Of a stretch of DNA of 27,512 bases, positions 9,995-18,998 are shown one piece after another. A model generated the notes under the pieces. It searched no databases. It had not been told where the DNA came from and was given only the letters and a program-made list of their open reading frames with translations. This DNA comes from Didymodactylos carnosus (Eukaryota > Rotifera > Eurotatoria > Philodinida > Philodinidae): contig CAJNOQ010001913.1 of NCBI GenBank assembly GCA_905250885.1, positions 1 through 27,512 on the forward strand. Reading direction: 5' to 3'. Positions within the stretch are counted from its first letter, which is position 1. The number at the start of each line of letters is the position of its first letter. Both the position numbers and the translations under genes were made by a program.

Positions 9995-10082
9995 GAAATT
10001 GAAATTGAAATTGAAATTTTATTTTACACAAAGGCAGGATACCACAGAAAGCACCAAAAGGACTTGTGGCATCTGGAGACAC
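9995..10082 (-). repeat. (GAAATT)4 microsatellite, possible 3' tail of a retroelement fragment
   Basis: Four perfect GAAATT units occupy 9995-10018. On the minus strand they follow CTTTGTGTAAAATAAAATTTC, as a short tandem-repeat tail follows the 3' end of some non-LTR retrotransposons. The preceding 60 bases (10082-10022) would be the element's 3' end. No reverse transcriptase sequence is attached, so this is a weak call. Confidence 0.3.
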
Positions 10083-10541
10083 CTCATGATAACATAAACT
10101 AAAAGGTTTGGCGACTAAAACTAAAAATTATGGCTTCACGGTCTCAAGAGTAAGAAAAAACAGACGACGAGTATCGATTTGATCGACGATCGTGGTCCCG
10201 AAGGACCGGATGTGATGCTTCAGTCTCATAACATAGAGTTTGATCGAAGATCGCGGCTCGTCTCTCTCTTTGTTTCAGTAGCTTCTATTTGTGATAAAAT
10301 AAATTTCGAGGTGTGCAATTATTATTTTTACTATTCTAAAGTGACAGAACAGAATAAAACAACAGAGTGCTATGCCTTTTAAAAGCAATGTGTGTGACAG
10401 TTTTTCGAACTACTTTGGAACAAAAAGTGTTAGAGAGCTGAGTTTTTCGCGAATCGCAGTACGATGCTTGGGACCTCGTTCACTGGACAAAACTACTTCC
10501 AAAAATCTGTTTGTAAGCTAAGGGAAGCCGTCAAAAGTCGC
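10083..10541. other. No gene seen
   Basis: AT-rich sequence with a local imperfect repeat, TTTGATCGACGATCGTGG and TTTGATCGAAGATCGCGG about 70 bp apart (near 10178 and 10239). The open frame 10179-10382 has no recognisable motif. Confidence 0.3.
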
Positions 10542-10595
10542 ATCGGTGAATTTATTCACCGGTGAATATTTTCACCGGTGAATAAATTCACCGAT
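10542..10595. repeat. Perfect hairpin, 25-bp arms and 4-base loop
   Basis: The arm (10542-10566) contains TTTATTCACCGGTGAA and is followed by TATT (10567-10570) and the exact reverse complement (10571-10595). Each arm itself contains the palindrome TTCACCGGTGAA. No neighbouring transposon ends are visible. Confidence 0.85.
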
Positions 10596-10720
10596 AACTG
10601 GATTGGAAAGAAAATTGAGAACAGAATTATTCAATATGCCTGAAAAAAAGAATATGGAACTATCGTATAATAGAATGAACATGTATGTATATATCTTTTT
10701 CTGTGCTATACTTGACCTGA

Positions 10721-10997
10721 TGTTTTCTTTCTTTTTATGCACACTATAAAGAGAGATATAAAGCAAGAAATGGAGAAAAGAACAAATTTTATCGTTTTAT
10801 CCAAAAGAAAGATTCCCTTCGCTATGAAATTCGCATTTATTCTAGCAACTTCCCAGATTAAAAAGTTAACAAATTTGAAAATACCCTTCTCCAGTTTTTC
10901 TGCCAGTTTGTAGTACACAACTTGTACTCTATAGCATGCTATTTTTTAGAAAAAGGTACGGTTTAGTTTTTGAGTTATAAGACTGCTAATATCACAG
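10721..10997. repeat. Direct duplication, copy 1 (about 277 bp)
   Basis: It shares long blocks with 11195-11467, such as AAATTTTATCGTTTTATCC, AAAGTTAACAAATTTGAA and GTAGTACACAACTTGTACT. Identity is about 85% by eye. No coding potential is visible in either copy. Confidence 0.75.
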
Positions 10998-11194
10998 CTG
11001 AACGTATGAAAGAGTAGATATCTACTCCAATATAACAGCCAAATGAGTTTTCAGAGAGCTTTCTGAAATACCATGACTTTCCGGCTTTCTCTTCGGACCA
11101 TGGTAGTCAGAGATAATGTATGTAAAATAGAAGTAAAAATGGTTAAAAGGCTGCTTTTTATCCATAGTCAGTATCTTCTTGAAACAAACTTTGG

Positions 11195-11467
11195 TGTTTT
11201 CTTCTTTCTATGCATACTATAGAGAGAGATATAGCAAGAAATGGAGAAAATAACAAATTTTATCGTTTTATCCAAAAGAAAGATTCCCTTTACTATAAAA
11301 TTAGCGTTTATTCTAGCAATTTTCAGGTTAAAAAGTTAACAAATTTGAAGGTACTCTTCTCCAGTTTTTCGACGAGTTTGTAGTACACAACTTGTACTAT
11401 ATACCATGCTATTTTTTAGAAAAGGGTCTCTTTTACTTTTCAAGATATAGAGATCTTAATATCACAG
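11195..11467. repeat. Direct duplication, copy 2
   Basis: Copy of 10721-10997 at an offset of about 474 bp in the same orientation, ending in the same AATATCACAG. The spacer between the copies (10998-11194) is not duplicated, so this is an interspersed rather than strictly tandem repeat. Confidence 0.75.
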
Positions 11468-12380
11468 ACTGTAAAATGTATGAATTTCACTTTAATTTTA
11501 GAAATCGCACGAATTTGGAATGACAAACATAACTTTCTTCATCACTTTTCAGAACATCATAGTCAGAGAAGCCCAAGTTCTATATTTTTTCCCAGTAAAA
11601 TCACTACAAATAAATTGAAACAGATCCATTTTACTAACTTTTATCTTTGATATTGATAGCTCTATTTCTTAGAAACTAAAGGAACCTTTTTCTGGAGAAT
11701 ATGGCAAATATATTACAATTTGTGTACTTCAAATTAGTGTAAGAAGTGAAAAGGAGCCCTATCTAATTATTCCAGTTTTAATTAGCGAAATGAGCAGAAT
11801 ACAGAATTAACTTAGAGCTAGGGCACATTCAATAACTCAGTCTTCTCCTTACTTTTTTCGTTTAAGAAAAAACGTTTGTGTGCTCATCTACAAAAAGAGA
11901 ATCAGAATTAAGAATTGTATGATCGAAGAGAATAAAAAAACATGCTTATTTTCCTGTGAGAATTATTTATACCCACATAGATAAAAATGTATACAGATGA
12001 TGTAAAATATACAAATTACAAAATACTATATACAGAATATGTACACCACGTGTAATTTGTTAATTTCGAAGAAAATGAGTGAGGTATAAGATAAGTATAA
12101 CTGGATTATGTTATCATGCAAAATTCAGACAAAATTTTTCCGAAATAGATAAGTCTGTTATAAGTGATCCGTTTTACGCCCAGTTTGAATAAATGAAACT
12201 TTAAGAGACTTATAATTCGGAACATTGATATATTTTGGAGAGGTGTCCCATCACCCTCACGTCACTTCTTCAAAGACAACTAACCGCTCTATTTCAACAG
12301 GTTATTCTTTTATCAATCGATCAAAAACACATCCTTTTCTTTTACAGTTTATGCTACTCTGATACTATTTTTCTGGGAAA
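11468..12380. other. AT-rich stretch, no gene seen
   Basis: No splice-bounded open frames, recognisable protein motifs or notable repeats until the minisatellite begins. Confidence 0.35.
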
Positions 12381-12804
12381 AACATGAAGTTCTTCGCGAG
12401 AAACACCGATTTCTACGGGGAAAAACATGAAGTTCTTGTGGAGCAGCACCGATTTCTTCAGGAAAGAACATGGAGTTCTTGTGGAGAAACACCGTTTCTT
12501 CAGGGAAGAACCTGACGTTCCTGCGGAGAGACACCAATTTCTTCACGAAAAAACATGAAGTTCTTCGCGAGGAACACCGATTTCAACCGGGAAAAACATG
12601 GAGTTCTTGTGGGGAAACGCCGTTTCTTGAGGGAGAAAGATGAAGTTCTTGTGGAGAAACACCGATTTCTTCAGGGTAAAACATGAAGTTCTTGTGGAGA
12701 ACCACCGACTTTTACAGGGAAACACATGATGTTCTTCTAGAGAAACACCGATTTCTTCAGGGTAAAACATGAAGTTCTTGTGGAGAACCACCGACTTTTA
12801 CAGG
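12381..12804. repeat. 43-bp minisatellite, ten units
   Basis: Ten head-to-tail units of 42-44 bp start with AACATGAAGTTCTTGTGGAG and continue ..AACACCGATTTCTTCAGGG. Units 7+8 and 9+10 are nearly identical pairs, showing a recent 85-bp higher-order duplication. Because 43 is not a multiple of three, the long minus-strand open frames here (12349-12546, 12543-12791) are repeat artefacts. The last unit stops at 12804, directly against the mitochondrial insertion. Confidence 0.85.
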
Positions 12805-12806
12805 TA

Positions 12807-13776
12807 CTAGTCCTTAAAAATAGGACTAGAATACTCCAAAGAAATAATAGAACTAGACTGATTATGAAAAGACATAAGCATAACAACCCCAAAACCTATA
12901 AATAACATTGATTTAAATATTGCATAAATATTTAAATGAAAAAAAGCAACTTTATACAAGCCTACTGATATTAAAAACATTATAATAGAAACATGATTCA
13001 TAGTTGAATAAGCAATAAGCTTTTTTATATCTGACGCATAAACTAATCCTAAAAACTAATAAATAAAGTTAAAGACCTTAAAAATTTAAGAATAACTATA
13101 TACTCCAACAAACAATAACTGAAACGTATAATAACAAACACACCAGCAACAACTAAAGTAGAAGAGTGAACAAGAGCAGAAATAGGGGTAGGTGCTCTCA
13201 TAGCAGATAAAAGTCGAAACCTAAAGGGAAACTAAGCACTCTTAACGCACGCACCTCAAATTAACAACTCTAAAAACAAGTAGGTAAAAACTCTTAAATT
13301 CATAATAAGATAATAGTTTATATATAACAAAGTAACAATAAAAAAAAAATCACCTAAACGATTCTGAAATAATGTAAATATTCTATTAGTCAGTCTAATA
13401 AAATTCACATAATAATAAATTAAATAAAAAGACACAACCCCTAAACCGTCTCAACCCAATATTAATCAATAAAAACTATTAATAAAAATCAAAAACTGCA
13501 TTCTAAAAACAAATAATAAATATAAAACTACAAAAACATTAGTAAATATATCCTTTATATATATATATAACAAAAAATAATTACAATTGTACTAACCATC
13601 AATACTAATAAAGAAAACCTAAGCCTCCATAAATCAAATAAAACCTCTAAATCTAAACCAAACAAAATTCCAATCTTCAAATTAAAAACCAACATAAAAC
13701 TACTAATTCTTAAAAAGCATAAAAACAAAACAATAATCATAAAAAACATAACTAACCTCACATATAAAAATGTCAT
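12807..13776 (-). pseudogene. nad5: Mitochondrial nad5 fragment (NADH dehydrogenase subunit 5)
   Basis: Membrane subunit of respiratory complex I. From ATG at 13776 the invertebrate mitochondrial reading gives LFDLWSLSFSLLVLMVS, GWDGLGVVSFYLIYYY, FQNRLGDFFF, then KSA-stop-[40 protein letters not shown] and FFHLNIYAIFKSMLFIG, all classic ND5 landmarks in order. Lesions: TAG at 13232-13234 where Gln is conserved, a Trp-to-Arg (CGA) change two to three residues later, and a frameshift near 13040-13056. The C-terminal third of ND5 is absent; the copy ends at 12807 near a small inverted repeat CTAGTCCT/AGGACTAG. Confidence 0.88.
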
Positions 13777-13811
13777 TTTCAGAAAACCTATATGACCACA
13801 ACATATAATTA

Positions 13812-14400
13812 TTAATCTAAAAATAATACTAAAACTAAGCTAATTATTACACTTAAATTACTTAAATTCAAATTAATAGTTAAACCTTGTCCTAAAGTAA
13901 TACTAAAAATTATAAAAGTATTATAATAACAAGAAACGAGAACTCTCACAAGTATTAAAAATAAAACCAATAAACTTATTCTTAAAATAGATTTTAGTAT
14001 TAAAACTTCACTCAAAAACCCCATAAAAGGAGGAAAACCTATATTAATAATTATAATAAGAAATACAATAAAAACAAAGTAAGAACTAATAGTAATATAT
14101 TTTATAACTAAAATATTACGAGATTTTAAAACAGAGAGTAAACCAACTAATCAAAACATTAAAGAAGAAGAATACCGTGATAAAACATTATAAATATTCC
14201 ACCTTTAACACCTAATTCAAAACCTAATATTATCACAAAATAAACTAAAGTTATATGGGCGTAAACTAGGCCTAGAAAACAAAAAAGAATAAAATAACAT
14301 TAAATAACCAGCCATTAATCGTTCCAGACTATATCCCAATAATAAAATAGAAAATATAATTAAAGTAAACAAAAGTTCAAACATTAAATAAAAAACCTAC
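13812..14400 (-). pseudogene. nad4: Mitochondrial nad4 fragment (NADH dehydrogenase subunit 4)
   Basis: Begins near 14395 with FYLMFELLF, then LLLGYSLERLMAGYLMLFY (the ND4 G-x-x-x-ERLxAG block). It jumps frame by an internal deletion near 14255-14275 to VYAHITLVYF, GVKGGMFMMFYHG, and shifts frame again near 14170-14177 before SSSLMFWLVG. It continues NMGFPPFMGFLSEVLILKS and ends at TAA 13812-13814. Around 80 residues between ERLxAG and the YAHITL block are missing. The Glu in GFLSE and the HG-SSS motif point to ND4 rather than ND2. Confidence 0.78.
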
Positions 14401-14718
14401 CTGCTTAAAATAGCTGGGATATCCATAATATAAACGGAAACCAATTGAAAGTGTGCGATTCTTTTGCAAAAGTTTTTTTCAATGAAAATATATTCTCAAA
14501 AACTTTTCTCACCACTGAGTTTTGTGCAGCAAATTCCACAAGATGAGCCATGTGAGGAAGTATTCTTCTTCTTGGATCCAGTAATTACCTAAAGCTCATT
14601 GAGATTTTGGCTTGAATAATACTGTTACCCAGCTGTCAATACCATAGTCAATTAGAAATACGAACTGTTATTACTTGTCTCGTTTTGTCAAAAATTATGT
14701 TTGTTTTTGTTAACATAC
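14401..14718. other. Between the mitochondrial insertion and the coding relic; no clear gene
   Basis: A short minus-strand stretch (about 14650-14585) is flanked by an AG acceptor and a GTAATT donor and could be one more exon of the neighbouring relic, but its phase does not match. Confidence 0.25.
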
Positions 14719-15209
14719 CTGGCATTAGCTTAAAACTAAATGCTATAGCTTTATTTGGACAATGTGTAAATAATTGTGTACTGTATAGAATGTCGTTGTC
14801 AAATTTTGTAGATTTCGTGTCACACTAAAAGGATAACCAGTATCAGGTGCAAAGTAAATCCCAAGGTATTTATCCTTCTCTTTCGGCATATTAACATCAA
14901 ACTCTTGTATACCAGTCCTTCTCTCAATTCCATCTATAATATTAAATTGATCTTCAATTTGACATTCATCATCTTTATCGACTTGAACCAGTTTGTTGAA
15001 TAAAGTGAATGAAAACTATGTGATGAGTTTAATTAAGTTATATGTGGATTTGAACTACATAGTGCAGTGTGGAAACTGGTGGATATCGAATGAATAATTC
15101 CATTACGACGTATTTGATCATTAGCGTCAAACACAGCTGGATTGTAAATATTCAAACTCGAATTACTAATATCATCTACTGTATCATATTTATTATCCAC
15201 CAAAACAAG
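14719..15209 (-). pseudogene. Unidentified protein-coding relic
   Basis: Three coding-like blocks lie in order on the minus strand with no ATG. Block 1 (about 15209-15055) reads DNKYDTVDDISNSSLNIY..AVFDANDQIRRNGIIHSIS. Block 2 (about 15015-14795), after a possible AG acceptor, reads NKLVQVDKDDECQIEDQF..GIERRTGIQEFDVNMPKEK..YLGIYFAPDTGYPFSVTR. Block 3 (frame shifted, ending at a good donor CCAG|GTATGT, 14719) reads DILYSTQLFTHCPNK..AFSFKLMP. The first join would need a 43-bp intron whose phase does not fit, and the second is a frame change, so it looks decayed. Acidic, mixed composition; no recognised family. The mitochondrial insertion begins 320 bp downstream. Confidence 0.45.
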
Positions 15210-15419
15210 AAAAAATTATTAGAAATAATATATTTGAATAGTAACAATGTTAGAAAAGAGATCCTCAAACTTCAGTAAAATCAGCGTGATTTGTATACGC
15301 AATTCGTGAGTGAAAAGACAAGTATTCGAGTATGACATCAGAAACAAGAGCATTATTTTTGTATGTTACGTTCTAGTTTTAAAAAAAGTCGTTTGTGATC
15401 TACAGCATCACGCTGCACA

Positions 15420-15551
15420 AAACCCAACTTGGGTTTAACACTACAGCACCAAGTTTTTAAACTCGTACGAGTTGAACACAGCCTCCCCTATACTATATTA
15501 GAACATTACACAGTTTTGAAATCGTAACATGTTTTTCAACTCGTACGAGTT
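15420..15551. repeat. Cluster of short perfect palindromes
   Basis: AAACCCAA-C-TTGGGTTT (15420-15436) is followed by two copies of AACTCGTACGAGTT (15460-15473 and 15538-15551), each set in similar flanks (TTTTT..AACTCGTACGAGTT..A.CAGCC). A degenerate third version follows near 15585-15615. They could be protein-binding sites or decayed repeat ends. Confidence 0.5.
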
Positions 15552-15804
15552 CAAAACAGCCAATACCAGATGCACTTAAGCGTTTTTTCATCTCGTTATG
15601 AGTACGAATTTAACATGAAGTCACAAAAGCTGCTCTATAACAAATTATGCACTAAATAAAAACTAATGCGAACGAGAAAATCGCACACCGCGAAAGCTAC
15701 GCACGGACAAGTTACGACTTTGTAAACGTTTTTGATGTTGTAGACCTGGCATCGAGTATGCATCCTAAATGCTTGAATAAGACAGCATTTCTCAATCAAC
15801 TCTC

Positions 15805-16465
15805 ATGCCCTCTGTTTTCCTCACCCTTATCTTCACAATTTTTCTTATGATGCTGTTCGTTTTCGCAAGTCTAAATAACCTAATTGCATGTTGCCCTTCT
15901 TCTAGATGTAGAGGGTCTGGAGTAATTCGTTTCCAATTTTTTGTTGTTGCATCGTATGGAAATACGTACATGAAACTGACTTGTTTTAAAAAAGTGGATA
16001 TTTTATTTTTTTATTATTCGTTCTTTTTTCTATAAACAAAAAAATTCGTCTTATTGAATTAATCAACTTATATGATTTGATTTTAGCTACTGTAATAAAT
16101 TACGGAAACTTATTTTGCTTCGACGAAACTATTACTGAGTATGATTTATGTCTTGAAGTGAAAAGGCGCACAATGTTTCGTTAGTTATAACTAAAATTTT
16201 TTGTTATTCCCCAAAATGCGTGCAGCTCCTCCAGTGCACTACTGCGATGTTCTGGCCACACGTGAATGTGAAATTCGTGGTCAGCGTAGAAAATGGTATC
16301 GGTTGGTATAATTTTATCAGAATCGGCTCAGCGGAAGTGAAGATAGGAAAACCTCCGAATCTCACGAAATATACAGAAAAAACATATCCGACTGTAATAG
16401 AAGGCAGAACAGAGTATCTTTCCTTACTGCCTCTACCGTCTGAACCAAAAAAGTATGATTAGCTG
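15805..16465 (+). CDS. Possible small secreted-protein gene, exon joins unresolved
   Basis: First block 15805 onward: ATG then a strong hydrophobic leader FLTLIFTIFLMMLFVFASL, followed by CCPSSRCRGSG and a Cys/Phe-rich stretch. Second block (16087-16157), behind a clean acceptor TTTTAG: TVINYGNLFCFDETITEYDL. Third block (about 16226-16462), behind GTGCAG: FVVSVENGIGWYNFIRIG, AEVKIGKPPNLTKYTEKT and LSLLPLPSEPKKYD. Blocks 2 and 3 join in phase if GTGAAA at 16158 is the donor (68-bp intron). Blocks 1 and 2 do not join in phase with any good donor. A second frame through 16216-16308 is also open and Cys-containing, so frame choice is uncertain. No family recognised. Confidence 0.35.
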
Positions 16466-16514
16466 ACCAAGAAATGCTCCTTTCTTGCTTATCCATGCTA
16501 TTTCCACTAGGTAA

Positions 16515-16554
16515 GTGTTAACTTAAATTTAAGTGTTAAGTTAAATTTTAACAC
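16515..16554. repeat. Imperfect 40-bp palindrome
   Basis: GTGTTAACTTAAATTTAA is followed by GTGTTAAGTTAAATTTTAACAC. The outer GTGTTAA/TTAACAC and inner TTAAATTTAA blocks make a nearly self-complementary AT-rich stretch. Role unknown. Confidence 0.5.
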
Positions 16555-16804
16555 CCTCAGGTTCGTACCCTACTGATTTCAGCGTTTTTCTCTCTCTCAT
16601 TTTCATCTCTAAGAAGGTTTTCTGTTACGAAATTCTCTCTCCCTCTCCTGCTTCTTGAAGATAAACAAACTTAGTTTTAATTAAGGGTCTCGTTTTCCAC
16701 AAGATGTTTACTAAATTCTCTTTCTCTCTCTCTAAAAAATCAAGTACTTTAATTACAGAAAATCACACAAGAAAGCAAAATGAGTTCAGGCCTAGAATTA
16801 TTAA

Positions 16805-17235
16805 CTACACCGAAATGTTATATACCATTCTTCCGTATTCAGCTTTGTCTCGTGCCAGTTGTTCTAATTCTGGAACAGTTAGTGAGATAGATTCAAGATC
16901 GTTTCTCCAAACATCTACTAGTCGTGTTCGAAGTTTCCCTCTTCTTTGTATTCCGGGTGGTTCCCAAAGAAGCATTTCTTTGGCCGATCTACTGTCTGGC
17001 ATTCTAAGTAAGTGCCCAAACCACTGGAGACGTCGTTTACGGAGTGCGATCGCAATAGAAGGTTGTCCAGAAAGACGTCCAACCTCGTCATTGGTGACAT
17101 GATCTGTCCAGTGGATGCCCAAAATATGACGTAAGCATCTGTTCTCGAAGCATACCAATCGAGTATGAAATAACAAAACCGACATAGAAAATGATGGAAA
17201 TAAACAGTCCACATAGTGCACTTTCCCATTCAATG
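16805..17235 (-). pseudogene. C-terminal end of a non-LTR retrotransposon reverse transcriptase
   Basis: An open frame of about 142 codons encodes the conserved C-terminal tail of RT from RTE/CR1/Jockey-type LINEs: FENRCLRHILGIHWTDHV, NDEVGRLSGQPSIAIAL, RRLQWFGHLLRMPDSR, and RRGKLRTRLVDVWRNDLESI. The catalytic RT core is absent, so this is a 5'-truncated copy. Codons upstream of the conserved part (about 17235-17160) are probably not RT. Within the conserved part the frame is intact, suggesting a fairly recent insertion. It is oriented opposite to the presumed tail at 17285-17485. Confidence 0.8.
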
Positions 17236-17284
17236 CACAAGCGAAAAACTCAATAATCTGTCAACGTAATCACATTATTTTCGC

Positions 17285-17485
17285 AGGGTCCTCCGATGCG
17301 AACTTAACTAAAGGAAGTGTCGGGTCGCTAGCGCCAGCCCGAGTGAAACAGCCTCTAGAGAAGATACTCCAGCATCGCGTTATTAAGACGAAACATCTAA
17401 TTCTCCTGTATCCTTGGCAAAAGCGATGCTGGACTTATCTGTGCCCGCGGCCTTGGCAGCAAGATCTGATGATGATGATGATGAT
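17285..17485 (+). mobile_element. Probable 3' UTR and (GAT)6 tail of the same LINE, inverted relative to its RT
   Basis: GC-rich sequence unlike its surroundings ends in GGCAGCAAGATCT and six GAT units (17468-17485). Short tandem-repeat tails of this kind end several non-LTR families. The RT C-terminus lies just upstream on the opposite strand, the arrangement expected from twin-primed insertion. Identity as 3' UTR is inferred from position, composition and tail. Confidence 0.5.
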
Positions 17486-17887
17486 GCAGAATGACGAATA
17501 AAACGAACCTGACTGTTTTACATGGCATTATATGTCATACACCACAACTCCTGTCATCTTCAGAACACATTAATGGAAATCAGAAAGATGTGAAAGTAGA
17601 GTTGTACAAAATTCCTAAGTTTATATCTTAGCAGTTATAAATGTGTTCATAATACTCTGAACCGAGCCAAAAAATTAACTTTCATAATCAGTTTTCATTT
17701 TGTAACTACTGGTCTGACATTTATTTTTATCTGTAAAAGACGAAAATAGAACAGAACTACAGTAAAAGAAAAAGAAAAACGCATAACAATAATTCGATTG
17801 TAAAGGTTTTTGTTCGAGAGTGATATAAAAAAATACTTGACGTGTTCATTTTCTTCGATTTTTTTTCTGCTGTTGAGCCTCAAAAAG

Positions 17888-18546
17888 ATGACGAATAAAC
17901 CGGTCCTGTTAGTTGAATATAATGAAACAATACATCGTATCGTTGCTGACAATCCATTTATTATTGTTCGAAGTGTTTCAGAAAACATCCAACAAAAATT
18001 TCATATTAATCATCCGATTAAGTTAACATTACATAATTGTATTCTTGATCCAGCTGATAATTTAAATGATTTATGTTTAACTTAAATCAAGCTAGGTCCT
18101 CGTCACCGCTTTTTGTATTTCTCAGTTATGAATGGTCTCATCAAAAACACGTTTTACTGTTAAAACAACACCTTGAATCAATTGGTATTGATTGTTGGCT
18201 TGATATTGAACAACTAGGTGGTGGAACAAAATTATTGCGTGATATTGAATTTGGCATGCGTGCAACAGATTTGGTTGTCTGTTGTATAAATAGGAAATAT
18301 TCTTCGTCAGAAATGTGTTGTCGTGAAGTTACTTTAGCTGTACAACTTGAAAAACCTATAATACCATTGTTATTTGAAGATATTGAATGGCCCCCAATCG
18401 GTTTAAGTACCGCAATGGCTGAATATGTTTATATACGATTTTATTTAAAACAAAATGAAAAACAAAATATAGTTGCGACTAGCGAACAGTTTTGGTTAAA
18501 TAACAAGTTTGATGAACTAGTTAGACAAATTTATAGATTTTCTTGA
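17888..18546 (+). pseudogene. UBL-TIR protein gene, domains separated by a frame change
   Basis: TIR proteins act as signalling adaptors or NAD-consuming enzymes in immunity and cell death. ATG at 17888 opens 65 residues of a ubiquitin-like fold (VEYNETIHRI..IIVRSVSENIQQKFHIN..DPADNLNDLCLT) ending at TAA near 18083. The frame one base back then carries the TIR domain: PLFVFLSYEWSHQKHV (box 1), GIDCWLDIEQLGGGTKL (box 2), DLVVCCINRKYSSSEMCCRE, and KPIIPLLFEDIEWPP, ending at TGA 18546. The C-C-R-E glutamate is in the position of the catalytic Glu of SARM1-like TIR NADases. No intron of plausible length restores the frame, so a one-base indel is likely; an ATG at 18073 could still start the TIR alone. 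The UBL resembles that of the convergent gene at 22096. Confidence 0.8.
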
Positions 18547-18998
18547 GAATTTATATTTCAAAGAGAACCAGACGGAGTTAGCTACAAAATTCATAAACAC
18601 TTTTTACTATTTATTATAGTGAGATGTAATAGTGATTCACTGAAAGTAACTCAATAGCCTTCATTTTCAAAACTAACGGGTCAAGCTACTCGAGTTGGAA
18701 CTATCCAAAAATTAAAGTAGTTTTTTTTCTGATGGTTGTTATTCTCAGGCTTCCACATTAAAGAGGATCCTGCACTTTTATTCTGTTTTGCATGTTAACT
18801 TCATTTTACACTTTACGCAAATAATGTGAACTCTTACGTCGCTTTAGTATATTGCCATAAGAAAAATTTCGTTTTGCAGTTAGAGTAAGTCATTTTCGAT
18901 TATTTTCGATTTCGAGTAGCTTGAACTTTGGGTAAGTCGAAGCTCGGTGCATACCTATTCAAAACTACATACTGTGATCCCACCCCCCAGGCCATCGT
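18547..18998. other. Between the two convergent UBL genes; no gene seen
   Basis: Presumably contains the 3' ends of both convergent transcripts. No recognisable motif or repeat. Confidence 0.3.

Larger units (their letters stand above)
12805..14400 (-). other. Nuclear copy of mitochondrial DNA (NUMT): nad4 then nad5
   Basis: About 1.6 kb of very AT-rich sequence reads, on the minus strand, as the end of nad4 followed after about 35 bases by the first half or more of nad5. It makes sense only with TGA=Trp and AGA/AGG=Ser. Several frameshifts, a deletion and a nonsense codon show it is not functional mtDNA. The left end abuts the minisatellite; the right end fades near 14400. The order nad4-nad5 on one strand describes the source mitochondrial genome. 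Confidence 0.88.

Noticed and set aside
12349..12791. Two long minus-strand open frames (65 and 82 codons)
   Set aside because: They are translations of the 43-bp minisatellite; the unit is not a multiple of three, so the frame drifts through all three phases.
12381..12804. CRISPR-like array
   Set aside because: Units are continuous 43-bp repeats without unique spacers, in a eukaryotic context.
13812..14040. nad2 as the identity of the GFPPFMGF block
   Set aside because: The Glu in GFLSE, the upstream HG-SSS block and the G-x-x-x-ERLxAG motif fit nad4 better.
16557..16575. GGTTCGTACCC as a tRNA B box
   Set aside because: No acceptor, D or T stems pair around it.
17466..17487. CTGATGATGATGATG as hammerhead core or coding Asp run
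   Set aside because: It is a simple (GAT)6 repeat, best read as a retroelement tail.
18060..18085. Programmed -1 frameshift joining UBL and TIR
   Set aside because: No X XXY YYZ heptamer is present in the right frame; an indel is simpler.
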